Shown: positions 15,808 to 25,448, numbered from the stretch's first letter. The stretch is DNA of 64,000 nucleotides from Nocardioides sp. BGMRC 2183 (GCA_008123405.1 VSSA01000006.1:124001-188000); one strand, 5' to 3'. Numbers and translations: made by a program. The notes: generated from the sequence alone by a model not told the origin.

Positions 15808-16826
15808 CAGCGAGGCACCGGCACGGCGCCCAGCGCGGAGTCCAGGACCCGGCCGACCTCGACCCCCTCCAGCTCCGCCTCCGGTCGCAGCCCGAGGCGG
15901 TGGGCCAGGGTCGCGTGGGCGAGCGCCTTGACGTCGTCCGGGGTCACGAAGTCACGCCCCGACAGCCACGCCCAGGCGCGGGCTGCGCGCAGCAGAGCGG
16001 TGGCGCCACGCGGACTGACCCCGAAGGAGAGCGACGGCGAGGTCCGCGTGGCCCGGGCGATGTCGACGATGTAGGCCGCGACCTCGGCAGAGACCTGGAC
16101 CCGCCCGACCGCTGCCCGCGCCGCGGTGATGTCATCGGCGTCGGCGACCGGTGCGATTCCGGCGCCCGCGACGTCGCGCGGGTCGAAGCCGCCTGCGTGC
16201 CGGGTGAGGATCTCGATCTCGTCGGTCCGCGGCGGCACCGGCAGCACCACCTTGAGCAGGAAGCGGTCCAGTTGCGCCTCGGGCAGCGGATAGGTGCCCT
16301 CGTGCTCGATCGGGTTCTGGGTGGCAGCCACCAGGAACGGCTCCGGCAGCCCTCGGGTGACGCCGTCGGCGGAGACCTGGCCCTCCTCCATCGCCTCGAG
16401 CAGTGCGGACTGGGTCTTGGGTGGGGTGCGGTTGATCTCGTCGGCGAGCAGCAGGTTGGTGAAGACCGGCCCCTCCCGGAAGGTCAGCTCGCCGCCCGCA
16501 CCACCGTCGATGACCAGGGAGCCGGTGATGTCGCCGGGCATCAGGTCCGGCGTGAACTGCACCCGCCGGGTCTCGACCGCGAGACTCGCCGCGATGCTGC
16601 GCACCAGCAGGGTCTTCGCCGTACCGGGGACGCCCTCGAGCAGTACGTGGCCGCGGCACAGCAGCGCCACCAACAGACCGGAGACAGCGGCATCCTGGCC
16701 GACCACCGCCTTGGCCACCTCGCGGCGCACCGCGAGCAGGCGCTCGCGCAGGGCGTCGTCACCGCCCGTCGCGGGAGCCGCCGGTACGGCGGGCGCGGGG
16801 CTGGTCGGGTCGGTCTGCTCGGTCAT
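15807..16826 (-). CDS. MoxR-family AAA+ ATPase (operon 2)
   Basis: 339 residues. Walker A GVPGTAKT at about 65-72, Walker B LLADEINRTPPKTQ at about 129-142, sensor 1 ATQNPIEHEGTYPLP, and C-terminal lid VSPRGATALLRAARAWA. The Pro/Ala-rich first 20 residues are probably disordered. Paralogous to the MoxR at 11422-12474 but in a distinct gene context (DUF4129, DUF4350, DUF58), the same as mycobacterial moxR2. ATG 16826 overlaps the DUF4350 stop (ATGA). Confidence 0.93.
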   Translation of the reverse strand: MTEQTDPTSPAPAVPAAPATGGDDALRERLLAVRREVAKAVVGQDAAVSGLLVALLCRGHVLLEGVPGTAKTLLVRSIAASLAVETRRVQFTPDLMPGDITGSLVIDGGAGGELTFREGPVFTNLLLADEINRTPPKTQSALLEAMEEGQVSADGVTRGLPEPFLVAATQNPIEHEGTYPLPEAQLDRFLLKVVLPVPPRTDEIEILTRHAGGFDPRDVAGAGIAPVADADDITAARAAVGRVQVSAEVAAYIVDIARATRTSPSLSFGVSPRGATALLRAARAWAWLSGRDFVTPDDVKALAHATLAHRLGLRPEAELEGVEVGRVLDSALGAVPVPR

Positions 16827-17956
16827 GCCGGGCCGTCCTCTCTGGGTGACGTGTCTCTGGGCGACACGTCTCTGGGTGACACGGTCAGCTGGTGGAGCTC
16901 ACGAGCGAGCCGGAGCAGCTCGCCGTCGGTGGCGGGTGGGGGAGCATCTTGGGCGAGCAATGCCGCCTGGTCGCTGGTGAGGCGGTCCTCGCCGTGGCCG
17001 GCCGCGAGGTCGCGGCGGGCGGCGGCCCGGAGCGCGGCCGCAGCATGGGCCCGATCGTCGGCACGCCGATACATCCGACCGCGGCTCCGTGCGGTCTCCG
17101 CGGCGCGGACCACGACCGGCAGCGGCTCGGTCGAGAGCGGGCCGAACCGTCGTCCCCGCCACAGCACCAGCGCGGCTGCGGCGACCAGCACCAGCACCAA
17201 CGACGGCAGCAGCCAGCGGGGGAGCAGTGAGGAGAGGCCGACCGCTTCGTCGGCGGTCGCGTCGGTGGCGTCAGGGACGTACCAGACCAGCCGGTCGCTC
17301 TGCCCGAGCAGACGCAACGCGATCGCGGCGTTGTCGCCGCGCAGCACCTGCTCGTTGGTCAGCGCCTCGCCACCGCCGAACGCCCGAACTGTGTCGTGGC
17401 CGCCTGCATCCACCTGCGCGAGCACCGCTCCGTCCTCGACCTCGAAGCAACCCGGGCCCGGGTAGGCGGCCGCGGTGTCGACCACCAGGTCCAGGTCGCG
17501 CAGGTAGGAGAGGTCCGCAGACGCCGCGGTGCAGCGGGCCTCGACGTCACTGCTCGGCGCCGGACCGGCGGTCTCGGGGTCGAAACTCCGCAGCGTCGCG
17601 TACGACGGCGTCACCAGCACGATCTCGCTAGCGCCGGCGTCGGCCAGCAGCCGGTCGGTGGTGCTCTGCGCCAGCGCCCCGGTGGAGGTGACCACCACGG
17701 TGGTTGCGGCATCCGGGTCGGCGCGGGTGAGCGCGTCGGCGTCCCGGGCGATCTCGACCTCGACTCCGGAGTCGGCCAGCACCTCCGCCACCGCCTGCGC
17801 CCCCTCGGGGCCCGGGTTGCGCGGGTCCAGGCGGGCGCCGTACTCGGTGCCGCCGCGGCCGAGCCACACCGCCAGTGCGATGGCGATGAGCACTGCCAGC
17901 ACCACGGCGGTCCACAGTCGCCACGCGGTACGACGCCCGCTCACCTGACCGCTCAC
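16823..17956 (-). CDS. DUF4350-domain membrane protein
   Basis: 377 residues. An N-terminal transmembrane helix (AVVLAVLIAIALAVWL, about 14-30) precedes the DUF4350 domain, starting around LDPRNPGPEGAQAVAEVL, which resembles a glutamine-amidotransferase/GATase-like periplasmic fold. A second transmembrane helix (LLPSLVLVLVAAAALVLW) and a cytoplasmic tail follow. GTG 17956 overlaps the DUF4129 stop (GTGA); GTG 17944 is an in-frame alternative. The last residues are three five-residue repeats (V/T)SPR(D/E) encoded by a 15-bp tandem repeat. Confidence 0.8.
   Translation of the reverse strand: MSGQVSGRRTAWRLWTAVVLAVLIAIALAVWLGRGGTEYGARLDPRNPGPEGAQAVAEVLADSGVEVEIARDADALTRADPDAATTVVVTSTGALAQSTTDRLLADAGASEIVLVTPSYATLRSFDPETAGPAPSSDVEARCTAASADLSYLRDLDLVVDTAAAYPGPGCFEVEDGAVLAQVDAGGHDTVRAFGGGEALTNEQVLRGDNAAIALRLLGQSDRLVWYVPDATDATADEAVGLSSLLPRWLLPSLVLVLVAAAALVLWRGRRFGPLSTEPLPVVVRAAETARSRGRMYRRADDRAHAAAALRAAARRDLAAGHGEDRLTSDQAALLAQDAPPPATDGELLRLARELHQLTVSPRDVSPRDTSPREDGPA
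16839..16883. repeat. 15-bp in-frame tandem repeat, three copies
   Basis: TCTCTGGGTGACGTG, TCTCTGGGCGACACG, TCTCTGGGTGACACG at 16839, 16854 and 16869. On the minus strand they encode VSPRD-VSPRD-TSPRE-type units at the C-terminus of the DUF4350 protein. Confidence 0.9.
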
Positions 17957-18600
17957 CGGTGCGCCCCCGCGAGCGCGTCGTCGAGGGCGAGAACCTCGCG
18001 TGCGACCTCCGCGGTCGCCGGGTGGTCGCCGTAGAGCACCTCGTCGAAGGCGTCGGCCGCCGCGACGAGCGCGGACGCCCGGCCGGGGTGGACGGCGGCG
18101 ATGGCACGACCGAGCTCGTGCGCGGTCGATTGCGGCCCACCGTCGATCGCTCCGCGTTCGATCTGGCGCAGCGCAAGCGCCCGGAAGCCGTCGACGACCC
18201 CGGTTCGCGCGTCGCCGGCCGCCAACGCCGCCTCCGCACGGACGCGGAGGGTGGCGGCGTCGACCGCCTCGTCCGTCAGCGCTGGGCGTGCGGACGGCAT
18301 GCGGTCCGCACGGCTGCTGCGAGCGCGGGTCACCAACCAGGCGAGGGCGAGCGCAAGGAGAAGCACCACCAGGATCGCGGCGAGGACGGTGAGCGCCGGC
18401 CACCCCTCGGCGGCGCCGATGCTGTCGTCGATGGCCCGGCCGATCCAGTCCAGGACGCGCTCGACGATGCCGCGGTCGACGTACCGGGGGTCGGCGAGCT
18501 CCTCGGTGAGGCGCCGACGGGCCTCCTCGCCACTGGGGTCCAGTGGCGGCTCGGCGGCGACCAGCGCGCTCAGCACGGGCCCGTCGACGAGGGCGCTCAT
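17953..18600 (-). CDS. DUF4129-domain membrane protein
   Basis: 215 residues. Residues 1-70 face one side of the membrane, a helix (LTVLAAILVVLLLALALAWLV, about 70-91) crosses it, and the C-terminal 110 residues match DUF4129: LRVRAEAALAAGDARTG, FRALALRQIERG, a helical pattern also found at the C-terminus of actinobacterial transglutaminase-like proteins. Here there is no transglutaminase domain. ATG 18600 overlaps the upstream stop (ATGA). Function unknown; conserved in MoxR-DUF58 operons. Confidence 0.8.
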   Translation of the reverse strand: MSALVDGPVLSALVAAEPPLDPSGEEARRRLTEELADPRYVDRGIVERVLDWIGRAIDDSIGAAEGWPALTVLAAILVVLLLALALAWLVTRARSSRADRMPSARPALTDEAVDAATLRVRAEAALAAGDARTGVVDGFRALALRQIERGAIDGGPQSTAHELGRAIAAVHPGRASALVAAADAFDEVLYGDHPATAEVAREVLALDDALAGAHR

Positions 18601-19709
18601 CGCGGCAACAGCCCTGCCTGTCGCATCAGCTCGACGTCGTACCCCTCCTTGCGGATGCGCAGATCCAGGTACTGCAACGCGCTCACCGCGCTCACGAACG
18701 GAGTGACGAAGGCGTTCTGGACGACGCTGGCCAGCGCCTGGGTGGCCGCGAGGATCACGAAGATGTACTCCGGGGCGAGGAAGGTGGCGACCTGGCCGAC
18801 CACGCTGATCGGGGTGGTCAGGATGCTGCCGGCGACCGCGGTGATCAGCATGGTCAGCAGGGCGATCCCCAGCGTGCGCCAGTAGTGCCGGCCGGTGATC
18901 CGCCAACTGCGGGCCAGCGCTCGGACGACGCCACCGTCCTCCAGCATCAGGATCGCGCTGGTCAGGTAGGTGAGCTTGATCCACAGCCATCCGAAGAGGC
19001 ACACCATCGCCACGCCCGCGAGCACCGCGAGGCCGACAGTGAGCAACACGTCGCCGGAGAGGACACCGACGGCGATCACCGGCGCGATCAGCACGGAGAC
19101 CAGCAGCAGCCCGCCGAGACCGACCAGCAGGCTCAGGCCGATCAGCCGCCACCGCTTGCCGTGGGTCGCGGCCCAGGCCTGGCCCAGGCTCATCCGGCGT
19201 CCCAGCGCCGCGGCATGCGTGACGTGGGCGACCATTCCGGTGACGAAGATCAGTCCCAGCTGGGTGGCATAGAGGCCGAGCAGCAGCGCGCCCATCGAGC
19301 CGATCAGGCCCAGCGCCTCGCTGGTGGTCAGGTCGGCCTCGGGATCGCCGCTGGGGTCGATCCCGGTGCCGAGCGTCAGCGCGAAGGCCAGACTCAGCGC
19401 GACCGGGATCGACATGCCGATCGCGGTGACCAGCGCCGCCGCCCCCACCGTTGCCTTCGGGTTGTACCGGATGATCCGGAAGGCGCCGTCGTACATCGTG
19501 CCGAGCGTCAGCGGGCGCAGCGGTACGGCGCCTGGCCGGTGTGCCGCGCCGAGCATGCCCGGTGGTGGTCGATAGGTGGGGTGGGCGATACTCGGCCCGG
19601 CCCCATCGGGGCCGGCTCCCCGCGGTCCGGCCGGCGGTGGGGCGGCGGGCGGCGGCCCCTGATCCTCGGGTGGCGGCGCCCCCGGCGGCGGGAAGGACGT
19701 CGGACTCAT
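18597..19709 (-). CDS. Membrane protein with glycerophosphodiester phosphodiesterase-type membrane domain
   Basis: About 370 residues. A Pro/Gly-rich N-terminus (about 1-75) precedes RPLTLGTMYDGAFRIIRYNP, the standard opening of the actinobacterial GPDPase_memb-like family, then six to seven hydrophobic helices. No catalytic phosphodiesterase domain is present, so enzymatic activity is not implied. First gene of the second MoxR cluster. ATG 19709 is preferred because AAGGA lies eight bases upstream; ATG 19718 (three codons longer) is an alternative but has its AAGG directly abutting the start. Confidence 0.75.
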   Translation of the reverse strand: MSPTSFPPPGAPPPEDQGPPPAAPPPAGPRGAGPDGAGPSIAHPTYRPPPGMLGAAHRPGAVPLRPLTLGTMYDGAFRIIRYNPKATVGAAALVTAIGMSIPVALSLAFALTLGTGIDPSGDPEADLTTSEALGLIGSMGALLLGLYATQLGLIFVTGMVAHVTHAAALGRRMSLGQAWAATHGKRWRLIGLSLLVGLGGLLLVSVLIAPVIAVGVLSGDVLLTVGLAVLAGVAMVCLFGWLWIKLTYLTSAILMLEDGGVVRALARSWRITGRHYWRTLGIALLTMLITAVAGSILTTPISVVGQVATFLAPEYIFVILAATQALASVVQNAFVTPFVSAVSALQYLDLRIRKEGYDVELMRQAGLLPR

Positions 19710-20155
19710 CCGGCTCATCCTTGCACCCCGACATCGGCTGGCGAGGTAGGTCGTTTCCGATTTGGTGCCCCTGCGGATCTCTGCCAAGATAGTCAGGTTG
19801 CTCCGGCGGGTCGCCGGGGTGCACTACACCTTGACTACTGAATCGTGTCTCCCGCGCGGCTCGCACTCTGCGACATCGCACAGCGCGCCGCGGTGAGCCT
19901 CCTCGGTGGTCGACGTGTGTCGCACTCCGTCCCCGAGGGAGATCCCCGTCAGCTGCTCGCAGCGGTCGGGGGAGACGCTCGGGGGAGACCCGATCAGTCC
20001 GACGCCCGCCCCGTTAGGGAAGGGCGCGGGCGGCCCACAACACACGAGTTCCACCCACGACCGGTCCGGTCGTGCGCGTTCCAAACGCGACACGCCCGAC
20101 CTCGGGGGTCGGACACGGCAGACCCGGTTACGACGAGTAAGGACGAGAGAGACCT
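19710..20155. other. 446-bp divergent control region and S10-operon leader
   Basis: No coding gene. It separates the minus-strand GPDP-membrane gene from rpsJ. A minus-strand TATCTT at 19791-19786 is a weak -10 candidate. On the plus strand TTGACT (19831-19836) looks like a -35, but no fitting -10 follows at 16-18 bp. TCGGGGGAGAC occurs twice (19966-19976 and 19979-19989). Two short hairpins lie nearer rpsJ: CGACCG/CGGTCG at about 20056-20070 and CCGACC/GGTCGG at about 20097-20113. An E. coli-style L4-binding leader was not recognised. Confidence 0.4.
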
Positions 20156-20464
20156 ATGGCGGGACAGAAGATCCGCATCAGGCTCAAGGCCTATGACCAC
20201 GAGGTGATCGACACCTCGGCGCGCAAGATCGTGGACACCGTCACCCGCACGGGTGCCAAGGTCGCCGGCCCGGTGCCGCTGCCGACCGAGAAGAACGTCT
20301 TCTGTGTCATCCGTTCGCCGCACAAGTACAAGGACTCGCGCGAGCACTTCGAGATGCGCACACACAAGCGACTCATCGACATCATCGACCCCACGCCGAA
20401 GACGGTCGACTCGCTGATGCGCCTCGACCTGCCCGCCGGTGTCGACATCGAGATCAAGCTCTGA
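20156..20464 (+). CDS. rpsJ: 30S ribosomal protein S10 (NusE)
   Basis: 102 residues, full family length. [17 protein letters not shown] opens the conserved fold, and [16 protein letters not shown] is the S10 signature region. Component of the 30S head; also the NusE partner of NusB in transcription antitermination. ATG 20156 lies after AAGGACGAGAGAGACCT. First gene of the S10 operon, which has a long untranslated leader. Unlike many actinobacteria, no tuf gene precedes it. Confidence 0.98.
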   Translation: MAGQKIRIRLKAYDHEVIDTSARKIVDTVTRTGAKVAGPVPLPTEKNVFCVIRSPHKYKDSREHFEMRTHKRLIDIIDPTPKTVDSLMRLDLPAGVDIEIKL

Positions 20465-20474
20465 GGTATCTGCG

Positions 20475-21131
20475 ATGACCGCCACTTTCGAACGCAACGT
20501 CAAGGGCCTGCTGGGCACCAAGCTCGGCATGACCCAGCTGTGGGACGAGAACAACCGGATCATCCCGGTGACCGTCGTCGCAGCGTCCACCAACGTGATC
20601 ACTCAGGTGCGCAAGCCCGAGGCGGACGGCTACAACGCCATCCAGGTCGGGTTCGGCGAGATCGAGGGTCGCAAGATCAACAAGCCGCAGGCCGGCCACT
20701 TCGCCAAGGCCGGGACCACCCCGCGCCGCCACGTGGTCGAGATCCGCACCGCGGACGCCGCTGACTACACCGTCGGCCAGGAGCTCGGTGTCGACACCTT
20801 CGAGGCCGGCCAGGCCATCGACGTCACCGGCACCAGCAAGGGCAAGGGCTTCGCCGGTGTCATGAAGCGTCACGGCTTCGCCGGTGTCGGTGCCTCCCAC
20901 GGTGCGCACCGCAACCACCGCAAGCCCGGCTCGATCGGCGCCTGCGCCACCCCGGGTCGCGTGTTCAAGGGTCTGCGCATGGCAGGTCGCATGGGTACCG
21001 ACACGGTCACCACCCAGAACGTCACCGTGCACGCGGTCGACGTGGAGAAGGGCCTGATCCTGCTCAAGGGCGCCGTTCCCGGCCCCAAGGGCGGTCTCGT
21101 GGTCCTCCGCACGGCTGCGAAGAAGGGCTGA
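20475..21131 (+). CDS. rplC: 50S ribosomal protein L3
   Basis: 218 residues. [16 protein letters not shown] and the glycine-rich loop [20 protein letters not shown] (near the peptidyl transferase centre) are diagnostic. L3 is an early 50S assembly protein. It starts 10 nt after rpsJ; the in-frame extension upstream lies inside rpsJ and was dropped. Confidence 0.98.
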   Translation: MTATFERNVKGLLGTKLGMTQLWDENNRIIPVTVVAASTNVITQVRKPEADGYNAIQVGFGEIEGRKINKPQAGHFAKAGTTPRRHVVEIRTADAADYTVGQELGVDTFEAGQAIDVTGTSKGKGFAGVMKRHGFAGVGASHGAHRNHRKPGSIGACATPGRVFKGLRMAGRMGTDTVTTQNVTVHAVDVEKGLILLKGAVPGPKGGLVVLRTAAKKG

Positions 21132-21137
21132 TCCGAG

Positions 21138-21755
21138 ATGGCCGAGATCGTTTCCGTTGAGTTCCCCGCCGAGATCTTCGGTGTCGAGCCCAACATCCCG
21201 CTGATCCACCAGGTGGTCGTCGCCCAGCAGGCCGCGGCCCGCCAGGGCACGCACGCCACCAAGACCCGCGGCGAGGTCCGCGGCGGTGGCCGCAAGCCCT
21301 ACAAGCAGAAGGGCACCGGTCGCGCCCGCCAGGGCTCGACCCGCGCGCCGCAGTTCGCCGGCGGTGGCGCCGTCCACGGCCCGCAGCCGCGTGACTACAG
21401 CCAGCGCACCCCGAAGAAGATGAAGGCCGCCGCCCTGCGCGGTGCCCTCTCCGACCGGGCCACCAACGAGCGGATCCACGTGGTCGAGTCGCTGGTGACG
21501 GGCGAGGTCCCCTCGACCAAGTCCGCGCTGGCCGCCCTGTTCGAGCTGACCGACCGTCGCAAGTTCCTCGTGGTGCTCGAGCGCACCGACACCGTCACCT
21601 GGCTGTCGCTGCGCAACGCCCCTGAGGTGCACCTCGTGGCCGTCGACCAGGTCAACACCTACGACGTGCTGGCCAGCGACGACGTGGTCTTCTCCAAGGC
21701 CGCGTACGACGCGTTCGTCGCCGGCGCCAAGCCCGCCAAGGAGGCCGACAAGTGA
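21138..21755 (+). CDS. rplD: 50S ribosomal protein L4
   Basis: 205 residues. [19 protein letters not shown]-type loop (about 45-65) is the extension that lines the peptide exit tunnel, the usual site of macrolide-resistance changes. In E. coli L4 also represses the S10 operon; no matching leader was seen here. It starts 6 nt after rplC. Confidence 0.98.
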   Translation: MAEIVSVEFPAEIFGVEPNIPLIHQVVVAQQAAARQGTHATKTRGEVRGGGRKPYKQKGTGRARQGSTRAPQFAGGGAVHGPQPRDYSQRTPKKMKAAALRGALSDRATNERIHVVESLVTGEVPSTKSALAALFELTDRRKFLVVLERTDTVTWLSLRNAPEVHLVAVDQVNTYDVLASDDVVFSKAAYDAFVAGAKPAKEADK

Positions 21756-22057
21756 GCACGCTGCACAAGGACCACCGCGACATCCTGATCGCGCCGGTCG
21801 TCTCCGAGAAGAGCTACAGCCTGCTCGACGCGAACAAGTACACCTTCCTGGTGCACCCCGACGCCAACAAGACCGAGATCAAGATCGCGGTCGAGAAGGT
21901 GTTCAACGTCAAGGTCACCTCTGTCAACACCCTCAACCGGCCGGGCAAGACCCGCCGGACCCGCTACGGCATCGGCAAGCGCAAGGACACCAAGCGCGCG
22001 ATCGTGAGCCTGGCCGAGGGCGACCGCATCGACATCTTCGGAGGTCCGGTCTCCTGA
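21752..22057 (+). CDS. rplW: 50S ribosomal protein L23
   Basis: 101 residues. [13 protein letters not shown] and [16 protein letters not shown] are conserved; L23 surrounds the tunnel exit and binds trigger factor and SRP. GTG 21752 overlaps the rplD stop (GTGA). Confidence 0.98.
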   Translation: MSTLHKDHRDILIAPVVSEKSYSLLDANKYTFLVHPDANKTEIKIAVEKVFNVKVTSVNTLNRPGKTRRTRYGIGKRKDTKRAIVSLAEGDRIDIFGGPVS

Positions 22058-22083
22058 CCGGGCGAGTGAAGGACTGAAGACAT

Positions 22084-22920
22084 ATGGCTATCCGTAAGTA
22101 CAAGCCGACCACCCCGGGCCGCCGTGGCTCGTCGGTGGCCGACTTCGTCGAGATCACCCGGACCACGCCGGAGAAGTCGCTGACCCGTCCGCTGCCCAAG
22201 AAGGGCGGCCGGAACAACCAGGGTCGGATCACCACCCGGCACCAGGGCGGCGGGCACAAGCGTGCCTACCGGATCATCGACTTCCGTCGTTACGACAAGG
22301 ACGGCGTGCCGGCGAAGGTCGCGCACATCGAGTACGACCCCAACCGCACCGCGCGCATCGCGCTGCTGCACTACGCCGACGGCGAGAAGCGCTACATCGT
22401 GGCGCCGAAGGACCTGAAGCAGGGCATGCGGGTGGAGTCGGGCGTCGGCGCCGACATCAAGCCGGGCAACAACCTGCCGCTGCGCAACATCCCGGTCGGT
22501 ACCACCATCCACTGCGTGGAGCTCCGTCCCGGCGGCGGCGCCAAGCTGGCCCGCTCGGCCGGCAACAGCGCCCAGCTGGTCGCCCGCGAGGGCTCGCGCG
22601 CCACGCTGCGGCTGCCCTCGGGCGAGATGCGCTTCGTCGACGTGCGCTGCCGCGCCACGGTCGGCGAGGTGGGCAACGCCGAGCAGTCCAACATCAACTG
22701 GGGCAAGGCCGGCCGGATGCGGTGGAAGGGCAAGCGCCCGACCGTCCGCGGTGTCGTGATGAACCCGGTCGACCACCCGCACGGCGGTGGTGAGGGCAAG
22801 ACCTCCGGTGGTCGCCACCCGGTCTCGCCCTGGGGCAAGCCCGAGGGCCGCACGCGCAAGCGCAAGGCCTCCGACTCCCAGATCATCCGTCGTCGCAAGT
22901 CCGGCAAGGGTAGGAAGTAA
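22084..22920 (+). CDS. rplB: 50S ribosomal protein L2
   Basis: 278 residues. The C-terminal motif [17 protein letters not shown] contains the conserved histidine near the peptidyl transferase centre, and the tail [16 protein letters not shown] is basic. L2 is essential for subunit association. GAAGGACTGAAGAC precedes ATG 22084. Confidence 0.98.
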   Translation: MAIRKYKPTTPGRRGSSVADFVEITRTTPEKSLTRPLPKKGGRNNQGRITTRHQGGGHKRAYRIIDFRRYDKDGVPAKVAHIEYDPNRTARIALLHYADGEKRYIVAPKDLKQGMRVESGVGADIKPGNNLPLRNIPVGTTIHCVELRPGGGAKLARSAGNSAQLVAREGSRATLRLPSGEMRFVDVRCRATVGEVGNAEQSNINWGKAGRMRWKGKRPTVRGVVMNPVDHPHGGGEGKTSGGRHPVSPWGKPEGRTRKRKASDSQIIRRRKSGKGRK

Positions 22921-22925
22921 CTGAC

Positions 22926-23207
22926 ATGCCTCGCAGCCTGAAGAAGGGTCCCTTCGTCGACGACCACCTGATGAAGAAGGTGGACGCGGAGAACGACAAG
23001 GGCTCCCACAACGTCATCAAGACCTGGTCGCGCCGTTCGATGATCGTGCCGGCGATGATCGGTCACACCATCGCGGTCCACGACGGTCGCAAGCACGTGC
23101 CGGTCTTCATCTCTGACTCGATGGTCGGCCACAAGCTGGGCGAGTTCGCCCCGACCCGCACCTACCGCGGTCACGTGAAGGAAGACAGGAAGGGACGCCG
23201 CCGATGA
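22926..23207 (+). CDS. rpsS: 30S ribosomal protein S19
   Basis: 93 residues. [18 protein letters not shown] and [14 protein letters not shown] are the S19 signatures; the protein sits in the 30S head with S13. It starts 5 nt after rplB. Confidence 0.98.
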   Translation: MPRSLKKGPFVDDHLMKKVDAENDKGSHNVIKTWSRRSMIVPAMIGHTIAVHDGRKHVPVFISDSMVGHKLGEFAPTRTYRGHVKEDRKGRRR

Positions 23208-23623
23208 GCGCAGGAGAGCGTACCCGCACCAGCGCGCGGCGCGAGTCGCTGCTCGGCGACCAGCCGGGCGCGTTCGCCAGCGCGCGGTTCGTGCGGATCA
23301 CCCCGATGAAGGCGCGCCGCGTCGTCGACCTGGTCCGCGGGCTGCCCGTGGACGAGGCGCTGACCAGCCTGCAGTTCATGCCGCAGGCCGCCGCCCAGAC
23401 CGTCTACAAGGTCCTGGAGAGCGCCGTTGCCAACGCCGAGACCACCGAGGGTCTGTCCACCGACGACCTGATCGTCTCGGTCGGCCGGGTCGACGAGGGC
23501 CCGACCATGAAGCGCTGGCGCCCCCGCGCCCAGGGCCGCGCCACCCGGATCAACAAGCGGACCAGCCACATCACCATCGCGGTGCAGCCGGCGGACGTCC
23601 TCACGAAGGGGAGCACCAAGTAA
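23204..23623 (+). CDS. rplV: 50S ribosomal protein L22
   Basis: 139 residues, with an N-terminal extension of about 20 residues before [20 protein letters not shown]. The beta-hairpin [20 protein letters not shown] reaches into the exit tunnel. ATG 23204 overlaps the rpsS stop (ATGA). Confidence 0.98.
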   Translation: MSAGERTRTSARRESLLGDQPGAFASARFVRITPMKARRVVDLVRGLPVDEALTSLQFMPQAAAQTVYKVLESAVANAETTEGLSTDDLIVSVGRVDEGPTMKRWRPRAQGRATRINKRTSHITIAVQPADVLTKGSTK

Positions 23624-24444
23624 TGGGTCAGAAGATCAACCCGAACGGCTTCCGTCTGGGCATCTCCACCGACCACAAGTCCCGGTGGTACGCCGACAAG
23701 CTGTACAAGTCCTACGTCGGTGAAGACGTCGCGATCCGCAAGCTGCTCTCCAAGGGCATGGAGCGGGCCGGCATCTCCAAGGTGGAGATCGAGCGCACCC
23801 GGGACCGGGTCCGCGTCGACATCCACACCGCCCGTCCGGGCATCGTGATCGGTCGCCGCGGCGCCGAGGCGGACCGGATCCGCGGCGAGCTGGAGAAGCT
23901 CACCGGCAAGCAGGTCCAGCTGAACATCCTCGAGGTCAAGAACCCCGAGACCGACGCCCAGCTCGTCGCGCAGGGTGTCGCCGAGCAGCTCGCCGGCCGG
24001 GTGCAGTTCCGCCGCGCGATGCGCAAGGCGATGCAGACCGCGATGCGCTCGGGTGCCAAGGGCGTCCGCGTCCAGTGCTCGGGCCGCCTCAACGGCGCCG
24101 AGATGTCGCGCACCGAGTTCTACCGCGAGGGCCGCGTTCCGCTGCACACGCTGCGTGCCGACATCGACTACGGCTTCTACGAGGCCCGCACCACCTTCGG
24201 CCGGATCGGCGTGAAGGTGTGGATCTACAAGGGCGAGGTCGCCGGCACCCGTGCCGAGCGTCAGGCCCAGGCCGCTGCCCGCGCCGGTGTCCCCGGTCGT
24301 GGCGGCCGTCCCAACCGTGGTGACCGGCCGACCCGCGGGTCGCGCGGTGACCGCCCGAGCCGCTCGGACCGCGAGGCCCAGGCGTCCGCCCCGGCGGCCG
24401 CCGAGGCCGGCGCTGCCGAGCCGACCACCGGAACGGAGTCCTGA
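23623..24444 (+). CDS. rpsC: 30S ribosomal protein S3
   Basis: 273 residues. [13 protein letters not shown] opens it; the KH domain carries [11 protein letters not shown] (GxxG-type loop), and [19 protein letters not shown] is in the C-terminal S3 domain. S3 lines the mRNA entry channel. A tail of about 50 residues rich in Arg/Gly/Asp then Ala/Glu (from [10 protein letters not shown]) is typical of actinobacterial S3 and probably disordered. One-base overlap with rplV (TAATG). Confidence 0.97.
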   Translation: MGQKINPNGFRLGISTDHKSRWYADKLYKSYVGEDVAIRKLLSKGMERAGISKVEIERTRDRVRVDIHTARPGIVIGRRGAEADRIRGELEKLTGKQVQLNILEVKNPETDAQLVAQGVAEQLAGRVQFRRAMRKAMQTAMRSGAKGVRVQCSGRLNGAEMSRTEFYREGRVPLHTLRADIDYGFYEARTTFGRIGVKVWIYKGEVAGTRAERQAQAAARAGVPGRGGRPNRGDRPTRGSRGDRPSRSDREAQASAPAAAEAGAAEPTTGTES

Positions 24445-24447
24445 GTC

Positions 24448-24867
24448 ATGTTGATGCCGCGTCGCGTCAAGCACCGCAAGCAGCACAGCCCGAAGCGTCG
24501 GGGTGCTGCCAAGGGTGGTACCTCGCTGGCGTTCGGTGACTTCGGTATCCAGGCGGTCGAGGGTCACTACGTGACCAACCGCCAGATCGAGTCCGCTCGT
24601 ATCGCCATGACCCGCCACATCAAGCGCGGTGGAAAGGTGTGGATCAACATCTACCCGGACCGCCCGCTGACCAAGAAGCCTGCCGAGACCCGGATGGGTT
24701 CCGGTAAGGGTTCGCCGGAGTGGTGGGTCGCCAACGTCAAGCCCGGCCGCGTCATGTTCGAGCTCTCCGGTGTCCCGGAGGACGTCGCCCGCGAGGCGAT
24801 GCGCCGAGCCATCCACAAGCTGCCCATGAAGTGCCGTTTCATCACGCGAGAGGCTGGTGAGTTCTGA
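24448..24867 (+). CDS. rplP: 50S ribosomal protein L16
   Basis: 139 residues. [19 protein letters not shown] is the standard N-terminus, so ATG 24448 is kept over ATG 24454. [19 protein letters not shown] is the L16 signature. It positions the A-site tRNA. Confidence 0.98.
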   Translation: MLMPRRVKHRKQHSPKRRGAAKGGTSLAFGDFGIQAVEGHYVTNRQIESARIAMTRHIKRGGKVWINIYPDRPLTKKPAETRMGSGKGSPEWWVANVKPGRVMFELSGVPEDVAREAMRRAIHKLPMKCRFITREAGEF

Positions 24868-25103
24868 TGGCGAACGCCACGCGCGCGTTTGAGCTGGACG
24901 AGCTCAACGACATCGACCTCGAGGCCAAGCTCCGCGAGGCCAAGGAGGAGCTGTTCAACCTGCGGTTCCAGGCGGCCACCGGCCAGCTGGAGAGCCACGG
25001 GCGGCTCCGCACGGTCAAGAAGGACATCGCCCGGATCTACACCGTGGTGCGCGAGCGCGAGCTCGGTATTCGGACCGCCCCGGGTTCTGAGGAGGAGAAC
25101 TGA
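24867..25103 (+). CDS. rpmC: 50S ribosomal protein L29
   Basis: 78 residues, two-helix protein near the tunnel exit, with [20 protein letters not shown] as signature. TGATG overlap with rplP; a short acidic tail (PGSEEEN) follows. Confidence 0.97.
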   Translation: MANATRAFELDELNDIDLEAKLREAKEELFNLRFQAATGQLESHGRLRTVKKDIARIYTVVRERELGIRTAPGSEEEN

Positions 25104-25381
25104 TGGCCGAGCAGACTGACCAGACGGTTGAGCGCAACTCGCGCAAGACCCGTGAGGGTCTCGTCGTCAGCGACAAGATGGACAAGACCGTGGTCGTGTC
25201 CGTCGAGGACCGTGTGAAGCACGCGCTCTACGGCAAGGTCATGCGGCGCAACACCCGCCTGAAGGCGCACGACGAGCAGAACGACTGTGGCGTCGGCGAC
25301 CGGGTCCTGATCATGGAGACCCGTCCGCTGTCGGCGACCAAGCGCTGGCGCGTCGTCGAGATCCTCGAGCGCGCCAAGTAA
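25103..25381 (+). CDS. rpsQ: 30S ribosomal protein S17
   Basis: 92 residues. [20 protein letters not shown]-like N-terminus and [20 protein letters not shown] show an OB-fold S17, an early 16S rRNA binder. ATG 25103 overlaps the rpmC stop (TGATG). A 67-nt gap with no recognisable signal separates it from rplN. Confidence 0.97.
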   Translation: MAEQTDQTVERNSRKTREGLVVSDKMDKTVVVSVEDRVKHALYGKVMRRNTRLKAHDEQNDCGVGDRVLIMETRPLSATKRWRVVEILERAK

Positions 25382-25448
25382 TCCACCCGTTCGGCCAGGC
25401 TCACCGTCCGCGAGACGCTGAGAACCGGCGCGACAACCAGGAGAAGAA

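Noticed and set aside
19831-19859. TTGACT as the -35 of the rpsJ promoter
   Set aside because: No acceptable -10 hexamer lies 16-18 bp downstream; kept only as a note in the leader description.
20000-20155. E. coli-like L4-binding attenuator in the S10 leader
   Set aside because: The short hairpins present do not resemble the HD-HE structure and no U-tract terminator is present.
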